From Thermococcus sp. (lineage in GTDB: Archaea > Methanobacteriota_B > Thermococci > Thermococcales > Thermococcaceae), in assembly GCF_015523185.1 (NCBI RefSeq), contig NZ_WAKV01000022.1, positions 1-55,082 of the forward strand: a stretch of 55,082 bases of DNA, given 5' to 3'. Positions within the stretch are counted from its first letter, which is position 1. Every line of letters begins with the position of its first letter. The position numbers and the translations under genes are program-made. Under the pieces are notes generated by a model. The model was not told where the DNA came from, made no database searches, and worked only from the letters and a program-made list of their open reading frames with translations. Of the stretch, positions 27,548 to 35,691 are shown one piece after another.

Positions 27548-27637
27548 TCAGAAGGGGAGAATCTTTTTCCTTCTTTTTCTGCTCTTATTTTCCCTGTTTA
27601 TGCTCTCTAGGTATAGTAGGAGGGCGTCTTCTATCAT
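27548..27637 (-). CDS. Possible 29-residue microprotein
   Basis: On the minus strand AAAGGAGGTGAAACAG precedes an ATG opening a 29-codon frame: MIEDALLLYLESINRENKSR then KRRKKILPF. The Shine-Dalgarno match (GGAGGTGA) is the strongest in the area. The product would have an amphipathic or hydrophobic first half and a very basic second half. No function is known. It lies in an otherwise gene-free stretch. Confidence 0.45.
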   Translation of the reverse strand: MIEDALLLYLESINRENKSRKRRKKILPF

Positions 27638-27734
27638 CTGTTTCACCTCCTTTTGTTTTACTAATCAAAGGAGCAAATAAAGAGGAAACCTCACTTGAAA
27701 CAAGGACACGCTCAAGAAAGGCACCTAATCTTCC

Positions 27735-28050
27735 GCCAGCGCTGAAACTTTGCAGTGAAAAGTTCCATCAAAGTTTGTGATTCTTTAAGTGTTCTGTTCT
27801 TTTGTGAGTGTTTATATTTTTGAATGGCCTCTTGAAGCTTGAATTTCTTATCAGGAAACATTTGTATTAGGTTTTACGATTTTCCCGCGCTTCGAAGGAG
27901 TGCTTTTTAAGGGGTAAACCTTGCCTGAAGGAGGAGTTTTGGGATAAACTCCTAGTTTAAAGATTTTTTATAGTTCAAACACTCCTAAAATCGCCCTTTG
28001 AAATGGAATTACAAGCCTTAGTCAAACTTCGCGCAGGCAAAGTTTGTAGC
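27735..28050 (-). repeat. tRNA-trailing repeat, copy 2 (behind tRNA-Arg(CCT))
   Basis: Read on the minus strand, GCTACAAACTTTGCCTGCG and a GCGAAGTTT hairpin arm follow the tRNA CCA immediately, exactly as at tRNA-Val. The far end is AGAATCACAAACTTTGATGG, matching the far end of the copy at 37320. The middle shares only parts (AAAAAGCACTCCTTCGAAG). No coding frame is credible. The neighbouring bases 27641-27734 show nothing else. Confidence 0.65.
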
Positions 28051-28128
28051 TGGCGGACCGGCGGGGCTTCGAACCCCGGACCTGCGGCTTAGGAGGCCGC
28101 CGCCCTATCCTGGCTAGGCTACCGGTCC
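28051..28128 (-). tRNA. tRNA-Arg(CCT)
   Basis: On the minus strand, acceptor GGACCGG pairs with CCGGTCC, the anticodon stem GCGGC/GCCGC encloses CTCCTAA (anticodon CCT), and the T loop is GGTTCGAAGCC. CCA is encoded. It is divergent from the Lrp-family gene and shares its upstream AT-rich region. Confidence 0.94.
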
Positions 28129-28154
28129 ACTGCCCGCTAATCCCCTCAAGGATA

Positions 28155-28168
28155 GGATATTTAAAGTT
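28155..28168. promoter_or_regulatory. Shared AT-rich promoter region of tRNA-Arg and the Lrp gene
   Basis: GGATATTTAAAGTT lies between the two divergent genes, about 30 bases from the tRNA 5' end on the minus strand and about 35 bases before the Lrp ATG. It can be read as a TATA box in both directions, so the regulator could influence the tRNA promoter. Confidence 0.45.
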
Positions 28169-28195
28169 TACGGTTTACTTTATGCGGTGAGGGGT

Positions 28196-28645
28196 ATGGT
28201 TGACGAGCTCGACCTCAGGATAATCTCTCTCCTCCAAAAGAACGCGAGGCTCTCCTACAGGGAGATAGCTAGGGAACTGAACGTTGCAGTTGGGACTATC
28301 TACAACAGGATTAGAAAGCTTGAGGAAGAAGGTGTTATTAAGGGTTACGCCCCTGTTCTCGACTACGAGAAGCTCGGTTTCGGCTTGACTGCACTTATAG
28401 GGATTAAAGCACAGGGAAGGAAGATAGCCGAGATAGAGCGCCAGATTGCCGAGAAAACGAGGGCAATGATGGTTTATGACATAACGGGCGAATTCGACAT
28501 CTTCGTCATAGCGAAGTTCCGGGACAGGGCCGATATGAACCGCTTCGTCAAGTGGCTTCTTTCGCTCGATGGTGTTGAGAAGACTAACACGAGCGTTGCC
28601 ATGCAGGTGGTCAAAGAAGAGCCTAGGCTACCCCTTGAGGATTAG
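28196..28645 (+). CDS. Lrp/AsnC-family transcriptional regulator
   Basis: The ATG at 28196 gives 149 residues with the N-terminal helix-turn-helix LDLRIISLLQKNARLSYREI through NVAVGTIYNRIRKLEEEGVI and a C-terminal RAM domain including VYDITGEFDIFVIAKFRD. Members bind amino acids or other small metabolites and form octamers. The 3' end overlaps the convergent gene at 28628 by 18 bases. Confidence 0.92.
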   Translation: MVDELDLRIISLLQKNARLSYREIARELNVAVGTIYNRIRKLEEEGVIKGYAPVLDYEKLGFGLTALIGIKAQGRKIAEIERQIAEKTRAMMVYDITGEFDIFVIAKFRDRADMNRFVKWLLSLDGVEKTNTSVAMQVVKEEPRLPLED

Positions 28646-28957
28646 AACGTCCTCCAAGAAGCGCTTGGCGAAGTCCTCAAAGCTCTCGACCGGGAGCTCT
28701 ACTTCTTTCCCGTTCACCTTTCCCCTGAAGACGTACCTCCTTGAGGTTATCTCTCTTATCTTCCTGAAGTCTGGGTTCTTCCTAATTGTTCTTTCCAAAA
28801 CTTTGGTGAATTCCTCCTCCCCCACCTCCACCACAATACCCTCTATGACAACCGTCTTACCGCACTCCTCCTCACTACACTTAAATTTGAAGGGAACGCC
28901 GGGGGCGAACTCTATCGGCAGGCTCAGCCCCTCGGCGTTGTAGATGAAGCCCTTCAT
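28628..28957 (-). CDS. Conserved-looking hypothetical protein with one Cys pair
   Basis: I do not recognise this 109-residue protein. The N-terminal half is beta-rich with FKCSEEECGKTVVIEGIVVE, two cysteines six residues apart, and the C-terminal half contains YVFRGKVNGKEVELPVESFE. It starts one base after the GfcR-like stop codon, so the two are probably one operon. Confidence 0.6.
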   Translation of the reverse strand: MKGFIYNAEGLSLPIEFAPGVPFKFKCSEEECGKTVVIEGIVVEVGEEEFTKVLERTIRKNPDFRKIREITSRRYVFRGKVNGKEVELPVESFEDFAKRFLEDVLILKG

Positions 28958-28958
28958 T

Positions 28959-29675
28959 TCAATCCAACCTTATGAGGCTTTCAACAGGGAACTCGTATTC
29001 CTCCCGGAGTTTCTCCACGATGTCGCCGACGCTTATGAGAAAGAACATGCCTACCGGCTTTGCACCCGCCTGCCGAGTCATTTCCACAAGGGCCCTCTGG
29101 GTCTCTCCGCTCCTTATGACGTCGTCAACTATGAGGACGTTCTCTCCCTTCTTCAGTGCCCACTGGGGCAGGTAGAGGGTCATGACCGTCCCAGATGCGC
29201 TTGGGACGTAGCTGACCTCGTAGAACCTCTCGACACCGACTTCCTTCTTCTTCTTGGCGTACACGATATCAACGCCGAGTTCCCTCGCTATGTGAACGCC
29301 GAGGGCTATTCCGTCGGTTGCGGCTGTTAGAACCTTGTCAACGTCCTTGTCGAGGTATCTCCCAGCTACTTCCTCAGCTATGAGGCTCATCAATGCCGTA
29401 TCGCTTAGAACAGGCATGTTGTCGAAGAACCCCCGCTCATCGAACTTTATTCTTTTCTTCACTTCCTCCTCTAGGTTTATGTAAGGTAACAGGAGTTCAA
29501 GCAGTTCTCTGGTTCTCTCAGCGCTTGGCAGAACCTTTCCACGAACGTACCTGTTCAGAACGGTTATGGGTAGCCCCGTTATCTTTGACAGCTCGTCGTA
29601 GGTGTAGCTCTTCTTGAGTAGCCTTAAAACCCTGATGAGTCTAAGCTTTTCCTGGACGGACTTTAGCTGACTCAT
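28959..29675 (-). CDS. PRTase-type transcriptional regulator (GfcR/PurR-like)
   Basis: The ATG at 29675 behind GGAGGTGAGAGA gives 238 residues. An N-terminal helix-turn-helix (TYDELSKITGLPITVLNRYV, about 24-43) is followed by a phosphoribosyltransferase domain with the PRPP loop NVLIVDDVIRSGETQRALVE. This is the orotate-PRTase-like regulator family typified by haloarchaeal GfcR. A TATA-like element near 29712-29722 precedes it. Its regulon is unknown. Confidence 0.82.
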   Translation of the reverse strand: MSQLKSVQEKLRLIRVLRLLKKSYTYDELSKITGLPITVLNRYVRGKVLPSAERTRELLELLLPYINLEEEVKKRIKFDERGFFDNMPVLSDTALMSLIAEEVAGRYLDKDVDKVLTAATDGIALGVHIARELGVDIVYAKKKKEVGVERFYEVSYVPSASGTVMTLYLPQWALKKGENVLIVDDVIRSGETQRALVEMTRQAGAKPVGMFFLISVGDIVEKLREEYEFPVESLIRLD

Positions 29676-29731
29676 TCTCTCACCTCCATGTGCCCGTGGT
29701 TTAACAAGAAAATGTATAAATACGTTTCGGT

Positions 29732-30220
29732 TCATCCGAGAACCTTTCGGCGGTAGCTCTCTATGACATCCCCGTATTCCCTCAGGAGAAATTCCTTGGT
29801 TACGGGTGTTCCCGCAGGATGGCTAAGTCCGGGGCAGAAAGAGTCCTCCTTCACGTAGATTTCCATCTTTTTTCCATGTTTAACGAAGATAAATGGATAG
29901 AGTCTGCAGGCGAGGGGCCTGTGGCTATAGATTCTGCACCTTTTCGTTTCGGGGTCGAGGAAGATACACGCCCCGTCGAAGGGTCTCTTTCTTATTGCGT
30001 AGCCTAGGAACTTGTCGCCACGGTAGAAGAGCTTCTCATGGTCAATGAACTCCCAGGCGTTGTAGCCGAGCTCCTCAATTTTGGCTATATCCTCATCCCG
30101 TAGGGGAATTTCAAGCTCATAACAGCATTTGCCACAGTTTTCAACGCATTTAAATTTAAAAGATGGGTCGTAGTCCACTTCAAGTGTTTCTAAATCAATG
30201 GTCGCGACCCATCTTTTCAC
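29732..30220 (-). CDS. YkgJ-family cysteine-cluster protein
   Basis: The 162-residue protein has C25, C29, C32 and C33 in CVENCGKCC, then FDGACIFLDPETKRCRIYSH and RPLACRLYPF, the signature of the YkgJ/UPF0153 zinc- or iron-binding family. The biochemical role is not established. It is the last gene of a probable operon with srp54 and a RAM-domain protein. Confidence 0.85.
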   Translation of the reverse strand: MKRWVATIDLETLEVDYDPSFKFKCVENCGKCCYELEIPLRDEDIAKIEELGYNAWEFIDHEKLFYRGDKFLGYAIRKRPFDGACIFLDPETKRCRIYSHRPLACRLYPFIFVKHGKKMEIYVKEDSFCPGLSHPAGTPVTKEFLLREYGDVIESYRRKVLG

Positions 30221-30224
30221 CAGT

Positions 30225-30464
30225 TCACCCCCGATATGTGCTGGCTATCAGAGTTTCGGTCATCTCGATTTCCTTTATTTTTCTGAGAGTTTCGTCGTGG
30301 AACTTGTCCAAGTCGTCAATGGTCGGGACTTCAACGCGAAGGATTATATCATATTCCCCGTAAACCCTGTACGCCTCCTTGACCCGGGGGTCATCCTTGA
30401 GCTTCTCATAGACTTTCTCTTCGTTTCCAGGATTAACAACTATCAAGACAAAGGCCTCAATCAT
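30225..30464 (-). CDS. Stand-alone RAM-domain (Lrp ligand-binding) protein
   Basis: The 79-residue protein consists of only the alpha/beta RAM domain ([38 protein letters not shown]). It lacks the helix-turn-helix and may bind amino acids by itself or join full Lrp proteins. It overlaps the end of srp54 by four bases, indicating translational coupling. Confidence 0.85.
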   Translation of the reverse strand: MIEAFVLIVVNPGNEEKVYEKLKDDPRVKEAYRVYGEYDIILRVEVPTIDDLDKFHDETLRKIKEIEMTETLIASTYRG

Positions 30465-31807
30465 ATCCCAAACCCCCCAAGGTTGAATTTTTTGGCCATC
30501 TTGGCGAGTTTTCTTTTGTTCATACTCTTGAACATCTTCTTCATTTGGTTATACTGGTTTAAAAGCTCTCTGACTTCAGCGGTGCTGGTTCCGGAACCTC
30601 TGGCTATTCTCTTTATCCTTGAGTAGTTGATTATCTCTGGGTGTTCAAGCTCCTCTTCTGTCATGGAGTCCATAATCACACGGTATCTTTTCAGCTTCTC
30701 CTCACCAATCTTTATTGCGTCATCGGGCAGGGAGTAGCCGAGGCCCGGAATCATCTGGAGTATCTGCTTTAGCGGTCCCATCTTCTGCATCGCTTCAAGC
30801 TGGGCATACATGTCCTTGAGGTTAAACTTACCCTTGAGGAACTTCTCCACGTCCTCTTCCTTGAACTCCTGCTGTTTCTGGAGCTCTTCAATCTTCTCCA
30901 AGAGGCCTTGAATGTCACCGAGGCCGAGGAGCCTTGACACGAAGCGCTTGGGGTCAAAGGGTTCTAAATCGTCTATCCTCTCGCCGACTCCTATGAACTT
31001 AATCGGCGCACCGGTCGCGGCCACCGCCGAGAGGGCACCTCCACCCTTCGCGCTTCCGTCGAGCTTCGTCACTATTATCGAGCCTATAGGGGTTGCCTCC
31101 TTAAATGCCAGTGCCTGGTTGTAGGCCTGCTGGCCAATGGTCCCGTCTATGACAAGGATGACCTCATGGGGCTTTATTGCCTCGCTTATTTGCCTCATCT
31201 CCTCGATTAGTCCTTTTTCTTCCTTGTGCCTCCCCGCTGAGTCCACGATGATAACATCAACGCCCTTCTCGCGGAAGTGCTCAACTCCCTCTCTCGCGAG
31301 CTTAACCGCGTCCTTCTCCTCCGGATTTCCAAAGACCTCAATACCGTAGGGGTCAAGGAGCTGTCTGAGCTGATGGTAGGCTCCGGGACGCCAGGTATCG
31401 GAGCAGACGACGCCGACCTTGTAGCCCCTCTTCTGGAGGTATCTAGCTAGCTTCGCCACACTGGTCGTCTTTCCTGAACCCTGAATACCTACGGTGAGCA
31501 GGACTGTTGGCTTCTTCTTTATCTCGAGGGGCTTCGCCTCGGTTCCGAGGAACTTTGTGAGCTCCTCATAAACTATCTTGATTATGTGCTCCTTCCTGCT
31601 TACACCCGCGGGTGGTTCCTCCTCAAGGGCCCTTTTTTGTATCGTCTTCGTGAGCTGTAGGACCAGTTTAACGTTGACGTCCGCCTGCAGGAGGGCCCTC
31701 TGGATGTCCCTGACCACTTCATTTATCGTTGCCTCATCAACGGTTCCGGAACGGGCGAGTTTTTTAAGTGCATTGTTGAGGGCCTTTCCGAGCTTTTCTA
31801 ACGCCAT
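30461..31807 (-). CDS. srp54: Signal recognition particle protein SRP54
   Basis: The ATG at 31807 gives 448 residues: N domain (1-90), GTPase domain with GIQGSGKTT (107-115), [39 protein letters not shown], and an M domain with [20 protein letters not shown] and the RNA-binding [12 protein letters not shown]. It targets nascent membrane and secreted proteins to SecY. The frame continues upstream to 31942, but that part lacks a ribosome binding site. Confidence 0.96.
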   Translation of the reverse strand: MALEKLGKALNNALKKLARSGTVDEATINEVVRDIQRALLQADVNVKLVLQLTKTIQKRALEEEPPAGVSRKEHIIKIVYEELTKFLGTEAKPLEIKKKPTVLLTVGIQGSGKTTSVAKLARYLQKRGYKVGVVCSDTWRPGAYHQLRQLLDPYGIEVFGNPEEKDAVKLAREGVEHFREKGVDVIIVDSAGRHKEEKGLIEEMRQISEAIKPHEVILVIDGTIGQQAYNQALAFKEATPIGSIIVTKLDGSAKGGGALSAVAATGAPIKFIGVGERIDDLEPFDPKRFVSRLLGLGDIQGLLEKIEELQKQQEFKEEDVEKFLKGKFNLKDMYAQLEAMQKMGPLKQILQMIPGLGYSLPDDAIKIGEEKLKRYRVIMDSMTEEELEHPEIINYSRIKRIARGSGTSTAEVRELLNQYNQMKKMFKSMNKRKLAKMAKKFNLGGFGI

Positions 31808-32075
31808 CTCACCACCGCTACTATGATTGTTGAGAAGTTTATAAACGGTTGGGTGGGCAATCCCTGTATAAATGCATGCATTTTCTTGAAATGAGGATTT
31901 TATATCCCTGCTTTCTGAACAAATATGAGCATTAAAGTCCAAAAACCGCCCTAAGACATTTTTTGAGCGAGCATAACTCTGAAAATGTCATTCCTGCCAA
32001 AAACAGCGCTGAAAACCTTTTTAAACCGGAAAAAGCCTATAACATTATGGAGAGAATGGGAAGGGGGTGAGAGAC

Positions 32076-32177
32076 ATGATTTGGCCGATGGCCATGTATG
32101 AGTACATGCTCATGCGGGAGAAAAAGAGGAGGAAGCCCATTCCCGAGGAACTCGAGTACGTCGAGATGCTCGGGTGA
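32076..32177 (+). CDS. Possible 33-residue microprotein
   Basis: GGGGGTGAGAGAC precedes an ATG opening MIWPMAMYEYMLMREKKRRK PIPEELEYVEMLG (33 residues). The start region is rich in Met and aromatic residues, followed by EKKRRK and an acidic end. A TATA-like ACCTTTTTAAACCGG lies near 32010-32025. The stop codon runs into the promoter of the DUF89 gene. I do not recognise the product, but the initiation signals are good. Confidence 0.5.
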   Translation: MIWPMAMYEYMLMREKKRRKPIPEELEYVEMLG

Positions 32178-32216
32178 ATTATTTAAAGGCTTTTTCTATT
32201 TCCTTCCGGTGATACT

Positions 32217-33071
32217 ATGAGGATTCATCACGAGTGCATTGCATGTGCTGTAAACCAGTGTCAGAAGATAATCGAGATGAGTCTGACTGATGAAGCCTCC
32301 CGCAGGAGGGCAATGTTGTTCTCGCTGAAGAGTGCCTCGGAGCTTTTCTCTGAGGATTCCATTCCGGCTGTCGTCGGTGGCCTTCTTTTCCTTGACCTCT
32401 ACGGCTTTATCGGGAACGACGACCCCTTTGAGAACTACAAGAGGGTCTCCAATGAGGTTGCAAAAAGGCTCGTTGGTCACTTCAGTGGTGCTGACATGAG
32501 GATAGCGTTAAAGCTGGCAATAGCCGGTAATGTTGTTGACTTCTCGACCGGTTATAACCCCGAGAAGCTTGAGGGGGATATAAAGCAGGTTCTCGAAGGT
32601 GACCTTTACATAGACCACAGCGATGAACTTTTTGAGAGGCTTAAGCATGCGAAAAATCTCCTATACCTTGTGGACAATTGCGGTGAAATATACTTTGACA
32701 GGCTTTTCATTGAGCGACTACTTGAGGAGTTCCCTCATCTCGGAGTTACCGTGGCTGGAAAGGAAGGCCCGATAATAAACGACGCAACCGTTGATGACTT
32801 GGTCAATGCGGGCTTTGAAGAGCTCGCGGAGGTAATCTCGACGGGCTCACGGTTGCCCGGAACGCCTATTGAACACGTTTCGGATGAGTTTCTTAAGGTC
32901 TTTCACTCGGTGGATGTCATAATAGCCAAGGGGCAGGCCAACTTTGAAACCCTCAGCGAGCTTAATGATTCCAGGATTTTCTTCCTGCTGAAGGCTAAGT
33001 GTCCTGCGATAGCGAGGGAAATCGGCGTCCCAATGAGTTCCCTACTGTGCCTCAACCCGTGTCTTCGCTGA
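32217..33071 (+). CDS. DUF89/ARMT1-family damage-control phosphatase
   Basis: The 284-residue protein starts MRIHHECIACAVNQCQKIIE and contains the metal-binding DNCGEIYFDRL (DNxGE), VAGKEGPIINDAT and AKGQANFETL motifs of DUF89. The family dephosphorylates damaged phospho-metabolites in a metal-dependent manner. All key residues appear present. TATA-like AATTATTTAAAGG lies just upstream. Confidence 0.85.
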   Translation: MRIHHECIACAVNQCQKIIEMSLTDEASRRRAMLFSLKSASELFSEDSIPAVVGGLLFLDLYGFIGNDDPFENYKRVSNEVAKRLVGHFSGADMRIALKLAIAGNVVDFSTGYNPEKLEGDIKQVLEGDLYIDHSDELFERLKHAKNLLYLVDNCGEIYFDRLFIERLLEEFPHLGVTVAGKEGPIINDATVDDLVNAGFEELAEVISTGSRLPGTPIEHVSDEFLKVFHSVDVIIAKGQANFETLSELNDSRIFFLLKAKCPAIAREIGVPMSSLLCLNPCLR

Positions 33072-33149
33072 TTGTCGATATTATTTTTAACGAATGTCTA
33101 TCAGAAAGCTTTTTATACTTTGAAGTTGTATATATCTGTGGTGAGTGGT

Positions 33150-33359
33150 ATGTCGACGATTATTAAACGCGACCCCAAGAAGTTTTTGAGAGAGATGAGC
33201 ATCCACTATGGCGACGTGTGGAAAATGCCCTCAAGCAAATACCTTCTCAGGCCGGACTTTGTTGTTGTTGACCCCAAAACCGGAAAGAAAACGAAGGTCA
33301 GCTTCGTGTCACTTGATGACGGCGAGGTTGTCGGTGTCGTTTACGATGAGATGGGCTGA
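33150..33359 (+). CDS. Small hypothetical protein (69 residues)
   Basis: The ATG at 33150 behind GTGGTGAGTGGT gives MSTIIKRDPKKFLREMSIHY. The rest is a beta-rich segment (RPDFVVVDPKTGKKTKVSFV SLDDGEVVGVVYDEMG). A TATA-like GCTTTTTATACTTT is about 40 bases upstream. I do not recognise a family; the frame downstream of 33072 before the ATG is not supported. Confidence 0.6.
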   Translation: MSTIIKRDPKKFLREMSIHYGDVWKMPSSKYLLRPDFVVVDPKTGKKTKVSFVSLDDGEVVGVVYDEMG

Positions 33360-33438
33360 TTTCGTCTTTTGTCTTACAACTTCTGACTCTGGCCGGAAGT
33401 CATAAATAGGATCCTGTTTTATCTGACTCGGTGGAAGC

Positions 33439-34740
33439 ATGCCTGTTGACCTTTCCAATGAGGCACTCTATTTAGCGAGAAGCATCAAAGACCCATACCT
33501 AAGGGCCATAACCTACGCGAGAATCGGATATTATATGCACAGGATGAAAAACCCGCGCTATGGAGAAGCCTTCACAAGAGCCCTTAAAGCTGTGGCATCA
33601 ATTGATAACCCGGTTCTCCTTGTAAAGGCCCTCATTGAGGTCGCCACATTTCTCGGGAAGACCGGCTCCAAGAGCGCGACCAAAACGTTTGTTCAGGCTT
33701 ACGAATCAATTAAAACGTTCCCCCAACCGCTTAGGGATGAGATGCTTGAGGAGCTCGTACACAAACTTCTGGAACTCGGCAGGATTGACGACGCCTTCTT
33801 CTACGCCAAGGAGATTGAGAACAATGTTAAGCGCAACGATGCCCTTCTTAGGGTTCTCCACAATTACATTGGAGCTGGCAACCTCAGGAAGGCTAGGCTT
33901 ATTCTCGAGCTCATTGAGGACGAGCCCTGGCACTCAATAGCTGCTTACGAGGTTCTCAAAGAACACCTCAACAGGGAGGAGTTTGGCAGTGCCATAAGGG
34001 TGCTCTCCGAGTTCAGGAGCGAGTACTGGCTTGGTGAAGCTATGAAGGCGGTGGCCGTTCACCTTAAAAAGGCCAATGTTCCTGAGGGAACCTACGAGAA
34101 GTTCGTTGACGTCGCCCTCAGCATATCGTCCAAGGTTGACTTTGAGGTTTTGATGTCGTTCCTTGTTGGTGTGGCCTCGCAGGGAGAGGTGGACTTCGTA
34201 ATAGGGGTGCTCTCAAAGGTTCCGCGCGAGTTTCGCCCCAGCCTTCTAAGGTCAGTTGTGCAGGCCGTTCTTGACAGGCCTGAGCTCCTTGAGAGACTGA
34301 TTGATAGGCTAATCGGCGACGAGAAAGAGCTCGTTATGAACTCGATACTTGATTCCCTTCTTGAAAGGGAGCCAAGTAGCAATTATCGCGAACTCGTTAA
34401 GAGAATCGGCTCTGAAACCGACAGGGAGAGGATAATCGTCAAGGCGGTCCGCTACCTGTCGAAGCTCCACGCCTATGATGATGCATGGGAGCTCGCTTCG
34501 AAGGTCACCGACCCATACCTTCGCTCGCTGGCCTTCGGGAGCATTGCCGTTGAGAAGCTCAAGGAGAACGACGTTGACGGAGCGATTGATGCGTCCCTTG
34601 AGGTCAAGGACCCCCGCTGGGGTTCCTGGCTTCTCAGCGAAATCCTTGCCAAAGTCCTTGAAGTTCAGGCCGGTGGCGAGCTGAAGGAGGACATCGAGGA
34701 GAGAGCAGAGGCACAGCGCAAACTGTGGGAGACCAGCTAA
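33439..34740 (+). CDS. Alpha-solenoid (TPR/HEAT-like) repeat protein
   Basis: The 433-residue protein is almost entirely helical, made of degenerate 30-40 residue helical repeats. A recurring turn, IKDPYLRAITYARIGYYM (about 16-33), VTDPYLRSLAFGSIAV (about 357) and VKDPRWGSWLLSEILAKV (about 388), is shared with the 354-residue protein at 44769. It probably is a protein-binding scaffold. It precedes the MTA phosphorylase gene by 42 bases. Confidence 0.7.
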   Translation: MPVDLSNEALYLARSIKDPYLRAITYARIGYYMHRMKNPRYGEAFTRALKAVASIDNPVLLVKALIEVATFLGKTGSKSATKTFVQAYESIKTFPQPLRDEMLEELVHKLLELGRIDDAFFYAKEIENNVKRNDALLRVLHNYIGAGNLRKARLILELIEDEPWHSIAAYEVLKEHLNREEFGSAIRVLSEFRSEYWLGEAMKAVAVHLKKANVPEGTYEKFVDVALSISSKVDFEVLMSFLVGVASQGEVDFVIGVLSKVPREFRPSLLRSVVQAVLDRPELLERLIDRLIGDEKELVMNSILDSLLEREPSSNYRELVKRIGSETDRERIIVKAVRYLSKLHAYDDAWELASKVTDPYLRSLAFGSIAVEKLKENDVDGAIDASLEVKDPRWGSWLLSEILAKVLEVQAGGELKEDIEERAEAQRKLWETS

Positions 34741-34782
34741 GGTTTTAAAGTCCTTCCTTCAATTCTCTTTTCAGGTGATACC

Positions 34783-35586
34783 ATGCCGAGGATAGCGATT
34801 ATTGGGGGCTCTGGTGTCTACGACCCGAAACTGCTTGAAAACATAAGGGAAGAGGTAGTTGAAACGCCTTACGGAACCGTTAGGGTCAAGGTTGGAACGT
34901 ACAAGGACGAGGAAATAGCGTTCCTCCCCAGACACGGCGAAAAGCACAGTGTTCCGCCCCACAAGATAAACTACCACGCCAACATCTGGGCTCTCCATGA
35001 GCTCGGCGTTGAGAGGATTCTGGCGACTTCTGCAGTCGGTTCGCTCAATCTCGACATGAAGCCAGGCGACTTCGTAATCCTCGACCAGTTGATGGACTTC
35101 ACAAAAACCCGGCACTACACCTTCTACGACGGTGAGGACAGCCCGCACGACAGGAAGTTCGTTGCCCACGTGGACTTCACCGACCCCTACTGCCCCGAGC
35201 TCAGGAAGGCCCTAATCACCGCCGCAAAGGAGCTTGGCTTCACCTATCACCCCACCGGAACCTACGCCTGTATGGAGGGGCCGAGGTTCGAGACAAGGGC
35301 CGAAATCAGGGCCTTAAAGATACTCGGTGCGGACGTCGTTGGCATGACCCAGTGTCCCGAGGCCGTTCTCGCGAGGGAGCTTGAGATGTGCTACGCGAGC
35401 GTTGCCATCGTGACAAACTACGCCGCAGGAATAAGCAAGGAGAAGCTCACTCACACCGAGGTAGTTGAACTGATGGCCCAGAAGGGCGAGGAGATAAAGC
35501 TCCTCCTCATGAAAGCCGTCGAGCACATTCCGAAGGAACGTCGCTGTCCGTGCAAGGATGCCCTCAAGGGTGCAACGGGCGGGTGA
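34783..35586 (+). CDS. mtnP: 5'-methylthioadenosine phosphorylase / purine nucleoside phosphorylase
   Basis: The 267-residue protein shows IGGSGVYDPKLLENI, LPRHGEKHSVPPHKINYHAN, SAVGSLNLDMKPGDFVILDQ, CMEGPRFETRAEIRAL and GMTQCPEAVLARELEMCYAS, matching the MTAP group of purine phosphorylases. The C-terminal CPC (in RRCPCKDAL) corresponds to the CXC disulfide motif of hyperthermophilic MTAPs. It recycles methylthioadenosine or inosine-type nucleosides; close relatives differ in substrate. Confidence 0.9.
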   Translation: MPRIAIIGGSGVYDPKLLENIREEVVETPYGTVRVKVGTYKDEEIAFLPRHGEKHSVPPHKINYHANIWALHELGVERILATSAVGSLNLDMKPGDFVILDQLMDFTKTRHYTFYDGEDSPHDRKFVAHVDFTDPYCPELRKALITAAKELGFTYHPTGTYACMEGPRFETRAEIRALKILGADVVGMTQCPEAVLARELEMCYASVAIVTNYAAGISKEKLTHTEVVELMAQKGEEIKLLLMKAVEHIPKERRCPCKDALKGATGG

Positions 35587-35691
35587 TGTTCTTTTCTTTT
35601 CATTCTCCCTCTAAAAGGTGCTTACGTTGGAAACTCAAGGTTAAAGAAAGTGTTTAATAGTAGGGCGACCTAATTCTCCCCGGTGATGGGA

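Noticed and set aside
27460-28050. A riboswitch or structured leader in the gene-free stretch
   Set aside because: No known riboswitch pattern was recognised; the stretch is accounted for by a microprotein frame, the repeat copy and promoter elements.
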